A stretch of DNA of 5,490 nt from Thermoleophilaceae bacterium (GTDB lineage Bacteria > Actinomycetota > Thermoleophilia > Solirubrobacterales > Thermoleophilaceae), in NCBI GenBank assembly GCA_013812485.1, contig JACCTJ010000018.1:1-5490 (forward strand), given 5' to 3'. A program made the position numbers and the translations under genes. Positions 1-5,428 of this stretch are shown here, piece by piece. Under the pieces are notes generated by a model. That model was not told the origin of the DNA. It saw only the letters and a program-made list of their open reading frames with translations, and did not search any database. Position 1 is the stretch's first letter. Every line of letters begins with the position of its first letter.

Positions 1-773
1 TCGATCATGACCTCGCGCACGTTGGCGTAGCGCTTCACGAAGCGGGCCGCGTGGCCGTCGAAGATGCCGAGCAGGTCGTGGAAGACGAGCACCTGGCCGT
101 CGGCGGCCGGTCCCGCTCCGATGCCGACCGCCGGCACCGCCAGCCGCGGCATGAGCACGTCGGTCACGTCGCTGGGGATCGCCTCGAGGACGATCGCGAA
201 GCAACCGGCCTGCTCGAGGGCGAGGGCGTCGCCGATCACCTCGGCGGCCCGCTCCGCGGTGCGGCCCTGCGAGCGGTACCCACCGAGCGCGGTCGCGGTT
301 TGCGGCGTCAGGCCGACGTGCCCCATCACCGGGATGCCCGCGGCCACGATCGCCCGCGCGCGCTCGACCGACGACCCGCCCCGCTCGAGCTTGACCGCGT
401 CGCAGCCGGCCTCCTTGACGAAGCGCTGGGCGGTGCGCACCGCGTCCTCGTCGGAGGCCTCGTAGGAGCCGAAGGGCAGGTCACCGACGAGCAGGGGCGT
501 GGTCAGGCCACGCCGGGCGGCGGCGGCGAGCATGAGCATCTCCTCGACCGACACCGGCACGGTGCTCGGATAGCCGAGCACGGTCATGGCCGCCGAGTCG
601 CCCACGAGCACGACGTCGACGCCGGCGGCCTCGGCCACCTGGGCGCTCGGGTAGTCGTAGGCGGTGACCATGGCGATCGGCTCGCCGAGCGCCTTCTTCT
701 CGCCGAGGGTGGCGAGGGTGATCGTCGGCCGCTTGGCCGGCGGGGCGGGGGAGACCCGGGCCCCGGCGCTCAT
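1..773 (-). CDS. panB: 3-methyl-2-oxobutanoate hydroxymethyltransferase (ketopantoate hydroxymethyltransferase), C-terminus cut by window edge
   Basis: PanB transfers a hydroxymethyl group from 5,10-methylene-tetrahydrofolate to alpha-ketoisovalerate to make ketopantoate, the first committed step of pantothenate synthesis in the cytosol. My translation from the ATG at 773 gives 257 residues before the window ends. The E. coli enzyme has 264, so only a short C-terminal piece is missing. Family landmarks are in order: VGDS with metal ligand D59, GDLPFGSY with D98, VKLERG with E130, GHVGLTPQ at 151-158, and LEAIPS with the putative catalytic E197. Spacing between these acids closely matches E. 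coli D45, D84, E114 and E181. The N-terminus is about 14 residues longer than in E. coli. The ATG overlaps the panD stop (ATGA), and a GGGGAG site lies 8 nt upstream. It is the last visible gene of the pantothenate operon. No anomaly is seen. Confidence 0.97.
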   Translation of the reverse strand, partial: MSAGARVSPAPPAKRPTITLATLGEKKALGEPIAMVTAYDYPSAQVAEAAGVDVVLVGDSAAMTVLGYPSTVPVSVEEMLMLAAAARRGLTTPLLVGDLPFGSYEASDEDAVRTAQRFVKEAGCDAVKLERGGSSVERARAIVAAGIPVMGHVGLTPQTATALGGYRSQGRTAERAAEVIGDALALEQAGCFAIVLEAIPSDVTDVLMPRLAVPAVGIGAGPAADGQVLVFHDLLGIFDGHAARFVKRYANVREVMI

Positions 774-1150
774 GCCAGCAGCTCCCCGACCGCGTCGTCG
801 ACGCTGACGATCGCGTTGCCGGCGTTCACATGCACGACCGTGGGCTCGTAGCGCTCGAGCTCGTCCTCGTCGTAGCCGGCGTACGAGACGACGATAACCG
901 TGTCGCCGGTGTGCACCAGACGGGCGGCCGCCCCGTTGACCCGCATCTCGCCGGAGCCCGGCTCTCCGGCGATGGTGTAGGTCTCGAAGCGGGCGCCGTT
1001 GTCGATGTCGAGGACGTGGACGAGCTCGTGCTCGCGCAGGTCGGCGGCCTGGAGCAGCTCGCGGTCGACGGTGATCGAGCCCACGTAGTGGAGGTCGCTC
1101 CCGGTGACGGTCGCACGATGGATCTTCGACTTGAGCATGGTGCGGATCAT
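770..1150 (-). CDS. panD: Aspartate 1-decarboxylase proenzyme
   Basis: PanD decarboxylates L-aspartate to beta-alanine, which PanC then joins to pantoate. It is made as a proenzyme that cleaves itself between Gly24 and Ser25 to create the catalytic pyruvoyl group. The 126-residue product matches the usual size of about 126. Key residues sit at the canonical numbers: K9, H11, Y22, the cleavage pair G24-S25, R54, T57, Y58 and N72. This exact register supports the ATG at 1150. That ATG overlaps the panC stop as ATGA and has AGGAG 7 nt upstream. The frame stays open for 35 more codons upstream, but that stretch is Arg/Pro-rich, lies inside panC, and would shift every conserved position. PanZ (PanM), which assists PanD maturation in enterobacteria, is not evident in this window. 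Confidence 0.97.
   Translation of the reverse strand: MIRTMLKSKIHRATVTGSDLHYVGSITVDRELLQAADLREHELVHVLDIDNGARFETYTIAGEPGSGEMRVNGAAARLVHTGDTVIVVSYAGYDEDELERYEPTVVHVNAGNAIVSVDDAVGELLA
782..787 (-). promoter_or_regulatory. Ribosome binding site of panB
   Basis: The minus strand reads GGGGAG here, 8 nt ahead of the panB ATG and inside the 3' end of panD. It lets panB start independently as well as by coupling through the ATGA overlap. Confidence 0.7.
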
Positions 1151-2037
1151 GTGGCTGCTCCTGTCAGGGGACGGGTGTCGAGGGTTGGCTCCGCGGGGGC
1201 ACGGAGGATGACGTTGTCGATCAGGCGTGCGGGCCCGACGCGGGCGGCCACGCACATGAGGACCTCGCCGTCCACGCGCTCGGCGGGGGAGAGGTCGGCC
1301 GCGGAGCGCAGCTCGAGGTACTCGGGCACGACGGCGGCCTGCTCGAGCTCTGCGCGGGCGGCCTCGAGCACGCGGTCGGTCTCGAGCTCACCGCCCTCGA
1401 CGAGGGCCTCCGCGGCGCGCAGCGCTCGGCTGAGGGCGAGGGCACGCTCGCGCTCGGCGGCGGTTAGGTAGCCGTTGCGCGTGGAGAGCGCGAGGCCGTC
1501 GCGGTCGCGGACGGTGGGCACGACCTCGATCCGGACCCCGAAGTCGAGGTCGCGGGCGAGCTTGCGGATCACCAGCGCCTGCTGCGCGTCCTTCTGGCCG
1601 AACAGGGCGACGTCCGGCCCGACCATGTTGAAGAGCTTGGCCACGACGGTGGCGACGCCCCGGAAGTGCTCGGGCCCGCGATGGGCGGGGTCGCCCTCGA
1701 GCTCGGCGGAGACCCCGCCGACCTCTACGCGCGAGTCGAAGCCGGGCGGATAGACCTCCTCCGCGGGCGGCACGAAGAGGAGGTCGGCGCCGACCTCGGC
1801 GGCGAGACGGGCGTCGCGCTCCTCGTCGCGCGGATAGGCGGCGAGGTCCTCGCGCGGGCCGAACTGGGCCGGGTTGACGAAGATCGAGACGACCACGGTG
1901 GCCCCCTGCTCCCGGGCCCGGCGAATCAGGGTCAGGTGGCCCTCGTGGAGCGCGCCCATGGTCGGCACGAGCGCCACCGGTCGCGGCGCGCCGGCCAGCT
2001 CGCGGCGCAGGCCGGAGACGGTGCGCTCGAGCTTCAC
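1147..2037 (-). CDS. panC: Pantothenate synthetase (pantoate--beta-alanine ligase)
   Basis: PanC condenses D-pantoate with beta-alanine through a pantoyl-adenylate intermediate, using ATP and releasing AMP and pyrophosphate. It is the last step of pantothenate synthesis. The 296-residue product is close to family length. The nucleotidyltransferase signature is clear: [10 protein letters not shown] at 25-34 with the HxGH pair H31 and H34, FVNPAQFGP at 53-61, FGQKDAQQ at 146-153, and LSTRN at 184-188 in the position of the KMSKS-like loop. Many relatives have SSRN there, so the Thr is a mild substitution. The start is GTG at 2037, overlapping the upstream stop as GTGA, with GAGGT 6 nt ahead. 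The last 20 or so residues ([17 protein letters not shown]) look like an unconserved tail. PanC is cotranslated between the DUF2520 gene and panD. Confidence 0.97.
   Translation of the reverse strand: MKLERTVSGLRRELAGAPRPVALVPTMGALHEGHLTLIRRAREQGATVVVSIFVNPAQFGPREDLAAYPRDEERDARLAAEVGADLLFVPPAEEVYPPGFDSRVEVGGVSAELEGDPAHRGPEHFRGVATVVAKLFNMVGPDVALFGQKDAQQALVIRKLARDLDFGVRIEVVPTVRDRDGLALSTRNGYLTAAERERALALSRALRAAEALVEGGELETDRVLEAARAELEQAAVVPEYLELRSAADLSPAERVDGEVLMCVAARVGPARLIDNVILRAPAEPTLDTRPLTGAAT
1158..1162 (-). promoter_or_regulatory. Ribosome binding site that fixes the panD start
   Basis: The minus strand reads AGGAG, 7 nt ahead of the ATG at 1150 and inside the 3' end of panC. Together with the Gly24-Ser25 register this decides the start against the longer open frame reaching 1255. 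Confidence 0.8.
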
Positions 2038-2882
2038 GCCGCGACCTCGAGCGGGGCGTGCTCGCCGGTGCGGGCGGCGAGCGCCTGCGTGCGCTCGACC
2101 AGCGCCTCGAAGAGGGGGAGGAGCAAGGGGTCGGCCTCGGTGACGGCGGAGCGCTGGGCGGCCACCGTGGGCGCGTCGCCGCGGGCCACGGGCCCGGTGA
2201 GCGCGGCCTCGGGGCCGCGGGCCGCCCAGTTCTCCACGGTCTGGCGGACGAGCGGGGCGAGCAGGGCTCGGGCCTCGCCCGGCGCGAAGCCGGCATCCGC
2301 CGCCACGGCCTCGGCCGCGGCCTCCAGGGTGACGAGGAAGTTGGAGGCGATCGAGGCGGCGGCGTGGTAGCTCGCGCGCCGGCCGTCGTCGATCTCGAAG
2401 GCCACCATGCCGAGGCGCTCCGCCAGCGCGCGGGCGAGGGCGAGCGCGGCCGGGCTCGAGCCCGCGATCGCGCAGCCGACCCCGGCCAGCGAGGGCTCGT
2501 CGCCCGAGAAGGTCTGAAGGGGATGGAGCCCGAAGACCTCGGCGCCCGCTCGGCGCGCGGGCTCGAGCTCAGACAGCGGCGTCGCGCCGCTCACATGACC
2601 GACGAAGCGGGCCGGGGCCGAGCCGGCCGCGAGCGTGGCCGCCACGGCGGCGATCTGGGCGTCGGGGACGCACAGCAGCACCGTCTCGGCGGAGGCGCTC
2701 TCGTCGCGCCCAAGCGGCCCGTCGACCGCCGTTCCGGTCGCGCCGAGGGCGGCGGCCAGAGCCGTGCCGACCCGCCCGCAGCCGATCACGCCGACGACCT
2801 GCGGCATGGCGAAACCATCCGCCGATGACGCGGCCGAGGCAACGGGGGTGTCGTACGCGTAACGCGTCTCGGGCTCGCTCAT
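2034..2882 (-). CDS. Rossmann-like and DUF2520 domain oxidoreductase; candidate ketopantoate reductase
   Basis: The 282-residue product (from the ATG at 2882) has an N-terminal dinucleotide-binding fold with VIGCGRVG (G34, G36, G39), a GPLGR loop at 55-59 and LLCVPDAQI at 69-77. Next come HVSGA at 96-100, GLHPLQTF at 118-125, and a helical C-terminal domain opening with [10 protein letters not shown] at 172-181. This is the layout of the DUF2520 family, related to the 6-phosphogluconate dehydrogenase-like reductases. It is first in the operon with panC, panD and panB, which lack only a pantoate-forming reductase. I therefore infer NADPH-dependent ketopantoate reduction, as reported for the divergent reductase PanG of Francisella; membership of the same family is from memory and not proven here. 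The start is uncertain. GTG at 2891 or ATG at 2807 (just before the Rossmann strand) are alternatives, and none has a good Shine-Dalgarno. The family call is firm; the reaction is not. Confidence 0.85.
   Translation of the reverse strand: MSEPETRYAYDTPVASAASSADGFAMPQVVGVIGCGRVGTALAAALGATGTAVDGPLGRDESASAETVLLCVPDAQIAAVAATLAAGSAPARFVGHVSGATPLSELEPARRAGAEVFGLHPLQTFSGDEPSLAGVGCAIAGSSPAALALARALAERLGMVAFEIDDGRRASYHAAASIASNFLVTLEAAAEAVAADAGFAPGEARALLAPLVRQTVENWAARGPEAALTGPVARGDAPTVAAQRSAVTEADPLLLPLFEALVERTQALAARTGEHAPLEVAA
2044..2048 (-). promoter_or_regulatory. Ribosome binding site of panC
   Basis: The minus strand reads GAGGT, 6 nt ahead of the panC GTG at 2037 and inside the last codons of the DUF2520 gene. 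It supports the GTG start at the GTGA overlap. Confidence 0.75.
2855..2867. repeat. 13-bp perfect palindrome ACGCGT-A-ACGCGT, possible operator
   Basis: Two ACGCGT hexamers flank one central A, giving a perfect odd-length inverted repeat that is also a direct repeat of a self-complementary word. It lies 15 to 27 bases downstream of the ATG at 2882. If the DUF2520 gene really starts at the ATG at 2807, the repeat is in its leader or promoter and could be a repressor site. If the ATG at 2882 is right it is coding sequence. CpG-rich words of this kind can occur by chance in GC-rich DNA. Confidence 0.3.
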
Positions 2883-2940
2883 GCGAAGCACCGTGGGTGG
2901 TGATGACCGGTCCGCTCCGGTGAGGTAGCGGCCACGACGA

Positions 2941-2946
2941 AGGATA
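2941..2946 (-). promoter_or_regulatory. Candidate -10 element for the pantothenate operon
   Basis: The minus strand reads TATCCT, fitting the actinobacterial TAnnnT pattern. It would place transcription start near 2934, about 50 nt ahead of the ATG at 2882. No TTGACA-like -35 is visible at 16 to 19 bp, so this is a weak call. Confidence 0.3.
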
Positions 2947-2970
2947 GCGGTGTCCCGCGGGCGCTTGGCC

Positions 2971-2976
2971 TACCGT
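2971..2976 (+). promoter_or_regulatory. Candidate -10 element for the udg-tsa operon
   Basis: TACCGT fits TAnnnT and ends 7 nt before the GTG at 2984. Transcription would then begin at or next to that GTG, giving a leaderless mRNA, which fits the lack of any Shine-Dalgarno there. Alternatively it would give a leader of about 40 nt for the GTG at 3023. No -35 is evident. Confidence 0.3.
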
Positions 2977-2983
2977 TTCCGCC

Positions 2984-3796
2984 GTGAGCGTCCATTCTCC
3001 CGCCGAGCGCCGAGGCGAGCTCGTGGCCCTGTACCGCCGGCTCTCGGAGGGGCACGTCTGCCCGCTCACCGCCGACCGGATGCGGCTCGTGTTCGGGGCC
3101 GGCAACGCCGACGCGGAACTCATGTTCGTGGGCGAGGCCCCCGGCGCGGAGGAGGATCGCCAGGGCAAGCCGTTCGTGGGCCGGGCGGGCAAGCTGCTCG
3201 ACGCGCTGCTCGAGGAGATCGGGCTCCAGCGCGAGGACACCTTCGTTGCCAATGTCCTCAAATGCCGTCCCCCCGGCAATCGCGACCCGCTGCCCGAGGA
3301 GATCGAGGAGTGCAGCCCGTGGCTCTTCCGTCAGATCGAGCTGATCGAGCCGCTCGTGATCTGCACGCTCGGAAACTTCGCCACGAAGCTGCTCACGGGG
3401 GGCAAGATCGGCATCACCAAGGTGCACGGGAGCCCCCAGAGGCACGAGCTCGGCGGGCGCAGCATCCAGCTCTACCCGATCTTCCACCCGGCCGCGGCGT
3501 TGCGGACCGAGGCGGTGCGCGAGCTTCTGCAGGCCGACTTCGCGAGGCTTCCCGCGCTGCTGGAGGAGGCGCGGAACAGCGACAGGATCGAGGGGCGTGA
3601 CGAGGTCGCCGCTCCCGAGCTCGGCCCGGGCCTGCCGAAGAGCGAGCCGGGGGCCGCGGCCGGAGGCGGTTCGGGCGCAGATGCGGACGCTGACCTCGGC
3701 GCGCCCGCCGACGCGGAGGCGCAGGTCGCGAAGCCCGGCCGGCCGGACACCGAGACAGCGGCCGCCGATCGCTCGCAGCTCGATCTGTTCGAGTAG
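2984..3796 (+). CDS. Family 4 uracil-DNA glycosylase with C-terminal clamp-binding tail
   Basis: This enzyme removes uracil from DNA to start base excision repair. The 270-residue product has the family 4 core at about 26-195: GEAPGAEED at 50-58, PFVGRAG at 63-69, [12 protein letters not shown] at 91-102, and FHPAAAL at 167-173. Family 4 enzymes bind a 4Fe-4S cluster through four cysteines. C26, C94 and C110 fit three of them, but the first cysteine of the usual CxxC pair is Gly23 here (GHVC). Residues 195-263 are Ala/Gly/Asp/Pro-rich, probably disordered, and end in QLDLF, a beta-clamp binding motif. The GTG at 2984 has no Shine-Dalgarno. An in-frame GTG at 3023 does (GAGG, 7 nt gap) and would give 257 residues with the same core. 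It leads the tsaE-tsaB-rimI-tsaD operon, with 5 nt to tsaE. Confidence 0.93.
   Translation: MSVHSPAERRGELVALYRRLSEGHVCPLTADRMRLVFGAGNADAELMFVGEAPGAEEDRQGKPFVGRAGKLLDALLEEIGLQREDTFVANVLKCRPPGNRDPLPEEIEECSPWLFRQIELIEPLVICTLGNFATKLLTGGKIGITKVHGSPQRHELGGRSIQLYPIFHPAAALRTEAVRELLQADFARLPALLEEARNSDRIEGRDEVAAPELGPGLPKSEPGAAAGGGSGADADADLGAPADAEAQVAKPGRPDTETAAADRSQLDLFE
3012..3015 (+). promoter_or_regulatory. Possible ribosome binding site for an alternative glycosylase start at 3023
   Basis: GAGG stands 7 nt ahead of an in-frame GTG at 3023. This is the better-placed Shine-Dalgarno of the two candidate starts. Use of it would remove the first 13 residues, which are not part of the conserved core. Confidence 0.4.
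3776..3790 (+). other. Encoded beta sliding-clamp binding motif QLDLF at the glycosylase C-terminus
   Basis: Residues 265-269 are Q-L-D-L-F, followed by Glu270 and the stop. They match the known bacterial clamp-binding pentapeptide consensus QL[SD]LF. Position at the extreme C-terminus after a flexible Ala/Gly/Asp-rich linker is typical of such motifs. Binding itself is inferred. Confidence 0.65.
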
Positions 3797-3801
3797 CGAC
3801 C

Positions 3802-4281
3802 TTGGCCCGTCTCGAGACCACCAGCCCCGAGGAGACCGAGGCCGCCGGCGCGTCGCTCGCGCGCCGTCTGCGTCCGGGCGACGTGGTCCTCGTTGCGGGT
3901 GAGCTCGGCAGTGGCAAGACTACGTTCGTGCGCGGGGCCTGCCGAGCCCTGGGGGTCACCGAGCCTGTCACGAGCCCGACCTTCACGGTCGGCCAGCTCT
4001 ACCGGGCGGCCGAGCCGGGCCCGGACCCGGGCGCCGCCGCCCTCGAGATCGCGCATCTCGACCTGTATCGCCTCGGCACCCTCGCCGGCGAGGACCCCGC
4101 CCTCCTGGCCGACTACCTGACCGGCGAGCGCGTGGCCTTCGTCGAGTGGCCGGCGCTGGCCGAACCCGAGCTCGAAGGGCCCGGTTTCGGCGTGCGCGTG
4201 GTGGCGCGGGTGCGGCTCGAGCACGCCGGTCCCGGTGAAGGCGCGCGCATCATCGAGGTCACCGACGCTCCGTTCCCGTGA
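3802..4281 (+). CDS. tsaE: tRNA threonylcarbamoyladenosine biosynthesis ATPase TsaE
   Basis: TsaE is the small ATPase that binds the TsaB-TsaD complex and drives its cycling while t6A is made at A37 of tRNAs reading ANN codons. The 159-residue product has the early SPEET segment at 8-12, Walker A GELGSGKTT at 33-41 (K39), the switch-like SPTF at 58-61, HLDLYRL at 85-91 (D87), and VEWP at 114-117 with E115 and W116, which match E. coli E108 and W109. The loop between SPTF and HLDLYRL is somewhat long and rich in Gly, Pro and Ala. The start is TTG at 3802, the only TTG start I call in the window. It is chosen because the family begins close to this point; only a weak GAG lies 8 nt upstream. It follows the glycosylase stop by 5 nt and overlaps tsaB by GTGA. 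Confidence 0.95.
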   Translation: MARLETTSPEETEAAGASLARRLRPGDVVLVAGELGSGKTTFVRGACRALGVTEPVTSPTFTVGQLYRAAEPGPDPGAAALEIAHLDLYRLGTLAGEDPALLADYLTGERVAFVEWPALAEPELEGPGFGVRVVARVRLEHAGPGEGARIIEVTDAPFP

Positions 4282-4961
4282 ACGTCCTCGGCCTCGACAC
4301 CTCGACCGCGGCCACGGCGGCCTGCCTGCTGCGAGCCGACGGCCACGCCTTCGAGGTCGCCCCCCCGCCGTCGGCCTTGACCGCACGACCGGCCCACGCG
4401 AGCGAGCTCATGCCCGCGATCGCCCTCGTGCTCGAGCAGGCCGCCCTCGGCTTCGGCGATCTCGACGCCCTCGCCGTCGGGGTCGGACCGGGCAGGTTCA
4501 CGGGCCTGCGAATCGGCATCGCCACGGCCCGGGCGATCGCGTCGGCGCGGTTGTTGCCCGTGCATCCGGTGTCCTCGCTCGCGGCCCTCGCCGCGGGAGC
4601 CGAGGCCGAGCTCACCCTGGCCGTCATCGACGCGCGGCGCGGCGAGGCCTTCGCGGCGCTGTATCGTGGCGCAGAGGAGCTCTGGGCGCCGTTTGTCGCC
4701 GATCCCGCCGCGCTGGCCGCCCGGATTCGGGCAGCGGGGATCACCGCTCTGGCGGTGGGCGACGGAGCGGTAGGCTTCCGGAACGTGCTCGAGGCCGCCG
4801 GAGCCCGAGTCGCGCCCGAGGACTCACCCCTACACGTGATTCGCGCCCTGCACGTCTGCCGGCTCGCGAGCGAAGGGCCCGTCGCGGCGCCGGAGGCGGT
4901 CCTTCCCAACTATCTGCGCAGGCCCGACGCCGTGCCCAAGCCGCCCGTCGCCCACCCATGA
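4278..4961 (+). CDS. tsaB: tRNA threonylcarbamoyladenosine biosynthesis protein TsaB
   Basis: TsaB is the inactive ASKHA-fold partner that dimerises with TsaD and scaffolds the bacterial t6A synthase. The 227-residue product, of normal length, opens with LGLDTST at 4-10 and carries RPAHASELMP at 37-46. It then shows VGVGPGRFTGLRIG at 67-80, the family's best signature, with Arg where many relatives have Ser. It continues with VIDARRGEAFAALY at 116-129, and ends with PNYLRRPDAVPK at 210-221, typical of TsaB and absent from TsaD. The GTG start at 4278 overlaps the tsaE stop as GTGA. The nearest GAGG is 19 nt upstream, too far to act as a normal site, so translation is probably coupled to tsaE. 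Its stop overlaps the rimI start as ATGA. TsaC (Sua5), which makes the threonylcarbamoyl-AMP intermediate, is not in this window. Confidence 0.95.
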   Translation: MNVLGLDTSTAATAACLLRADGHAFEVAPPPSALTARPAHASELMPAIALVLEQAALGFGDLDALAVGVGPGRFTGLRIGIATARAIASARLLPVHPVSSLAALAAGAEAELTLAVIDARRGEAFAALYRGAEELWAPFVADPAALAARIRAAGITALAVGDGAVGFRNVLEAAGARVAPEDSPLHVIRALHVCRLASEGPVAAPEAVLPNYLRRPDAVPKPPVAHP

Positions 4962-5428
4962 GCCAGCCCGCCGCCACGGCGATCGAGCCGCTCGCCGTCC
5001 GCCGCCTCTCGCTCTCCGACCTACCGCAGGTCATGGCCATCGAGCGGCGGTCCTTCTCGACGCCCTGGTCGCTGGCCATGTTCGGGCTCGAGGTCTCGAA
5101 GCCGTCGGGGATCTCCCTGGCGGCGCTGCACGGGCAGCGGCTCGTCGGCTACCTGGTCTGCTCGCGCTACGCCGACGTCTGGCACGTCATGAACGTTGCG
5201 GTGGACCTCGACCTGCGCCGCCGCGGCATCGGCACCGCGCTGCTCGCGGCCCTGTTCGAGCGCGCCGACCGCCCGGGCGAGCGCTACACGCTCGAGGTCC
5301 GCCCTTCGAACGCGAGCGCCGTGGCCATGTACGAGCGCCTCGGCTTCGCGGCGGCGGGGCACCGGAAGGGCTACTACCACGACAACCGCGAGGACGCCCT
5401 GATCATGGGGCGTGAGTTGGACCGGTGA
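4958..5428 (+). CDS. rimI: Ribosomal protein S18-alanine N-acetyltransferase RimI (GNAT family)
   Basis: RimI acetylates the N-terminal alanine of ribosomal protein S18 using acetyl-CoA. The 156-residue product is a single GNAT domain. It shows the opening LSLSDLPQVMAIE (17-29), FSTPWS at 33-38, the strand MNVAVDLDLR at 78-87, and the acetyl-CoA pyrophosphate loop RRRGIGTALL at 87-96. LEVRPSN at 112-118 carries E113, and AMYERLGF at 123-130 carries Y125. E113 and Y125 stand 12 apart, as do the general base E103 and general acid Y115 of Salmonella RimI. GYYHDNREDALIM at 138-150 is the usual RimI ending. The ATG at 4958 overlaps the tsaB stop (ATGA). The frame stays open far upstream, but that portion is an Arg-rich shadow of tsaE and tsaB. 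Position between tsaB and tsaD is a classic context and supports RimI over a generic GNAT. Confidence 0.94.
   Translation: MSQPAATAIEPLAVRRLSLSDLPQVMAIERRSFSTPWSLAMFGLEVSKPSGISLAALHGQRLVGYLVCSRYADVWHVMNVAVDLDLRRRGIGTALLAALFERADRPGERYTLEVRPSNASAVAMYERLGFAAAGHRKGYYHDNREDALIMGRELDR

Larger units (their letters stand above)
2883..2983. promoter_or_regulatory. Divergent intergenic promoter region between the pantothenate and udg-tsa operons
   Basis: This is the only sizeable spacer in the window, and both operons must be driven from here or from inside the first genes. I see no riboswitch-like or terminator-like structure. A weak inverted repeat, ACCGG-6-CCGGT, lies at 2906-2921. Candidate -10 hexamers of the form TAnnnT occur on each strand (2941-2946 minus, 2971-2976 plus), but neither has a convincing -35. 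Confidence 0.6.

Noticed and set aside
51..851. 266-codon open frame on the plus strand opposite panB
   Set aside because: It is rich in Arg, Gly, His and Asp with no recognisable motif, and it lies antisense to a clearly conserved panB. Long antisense frames are expected in DNA of this GC content.
1151..1255. 35-codon N-terminal extension of panD
   Set aside because: The added sequence is Arg/Pro-rich and lies within panC. The internal ATG at 1150 has AGGAG at 7 nt and places the self-cleavage site at the canonical Gly24-Ser25.
1388..2296. 302-codon minus-strand frame spanning panC and the DUF2520 gene
   Set aside because: It is an Arg/Pro/Ala-rich out-of-frame shadow of two well-supported genes on the same strand.
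2906..2921. Inverted repeat ACCGG-6-CCGGT in the intergenic spacer as a terminator or operator
   Set aside because: The stems are only 5 bp, there is no T-run, and short GC palindromes are common here. No terminator is expected between divergent operons.
3472..4386. 304-codon minus-strand frame opposite udg, tsaE and tsaB
   Set aside because: Composition is Arg/Gly/Ser-rich with no domain signature, and three conserved genes on the plus strand explain the region.
4235..4957. Long upstream extension of the rimI frame, which would make a 397-residue fusion protein
   Set aside because: The first 241 residues are an Arg-rich shadow of tsaE and tsaB. The GNAT domain begins just after the ATG at 4958, which overlaps the tsaB stop in the same style as its neighbours.
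4958..5428. The GNAT protein as a PanZ/PanM-like partner of PanD
   Set aside because: Its motifs and its place between tsaB and tsaD fit RimI, it is in the opposite operon, and PanZ is known from enterobacteria and their relatives.
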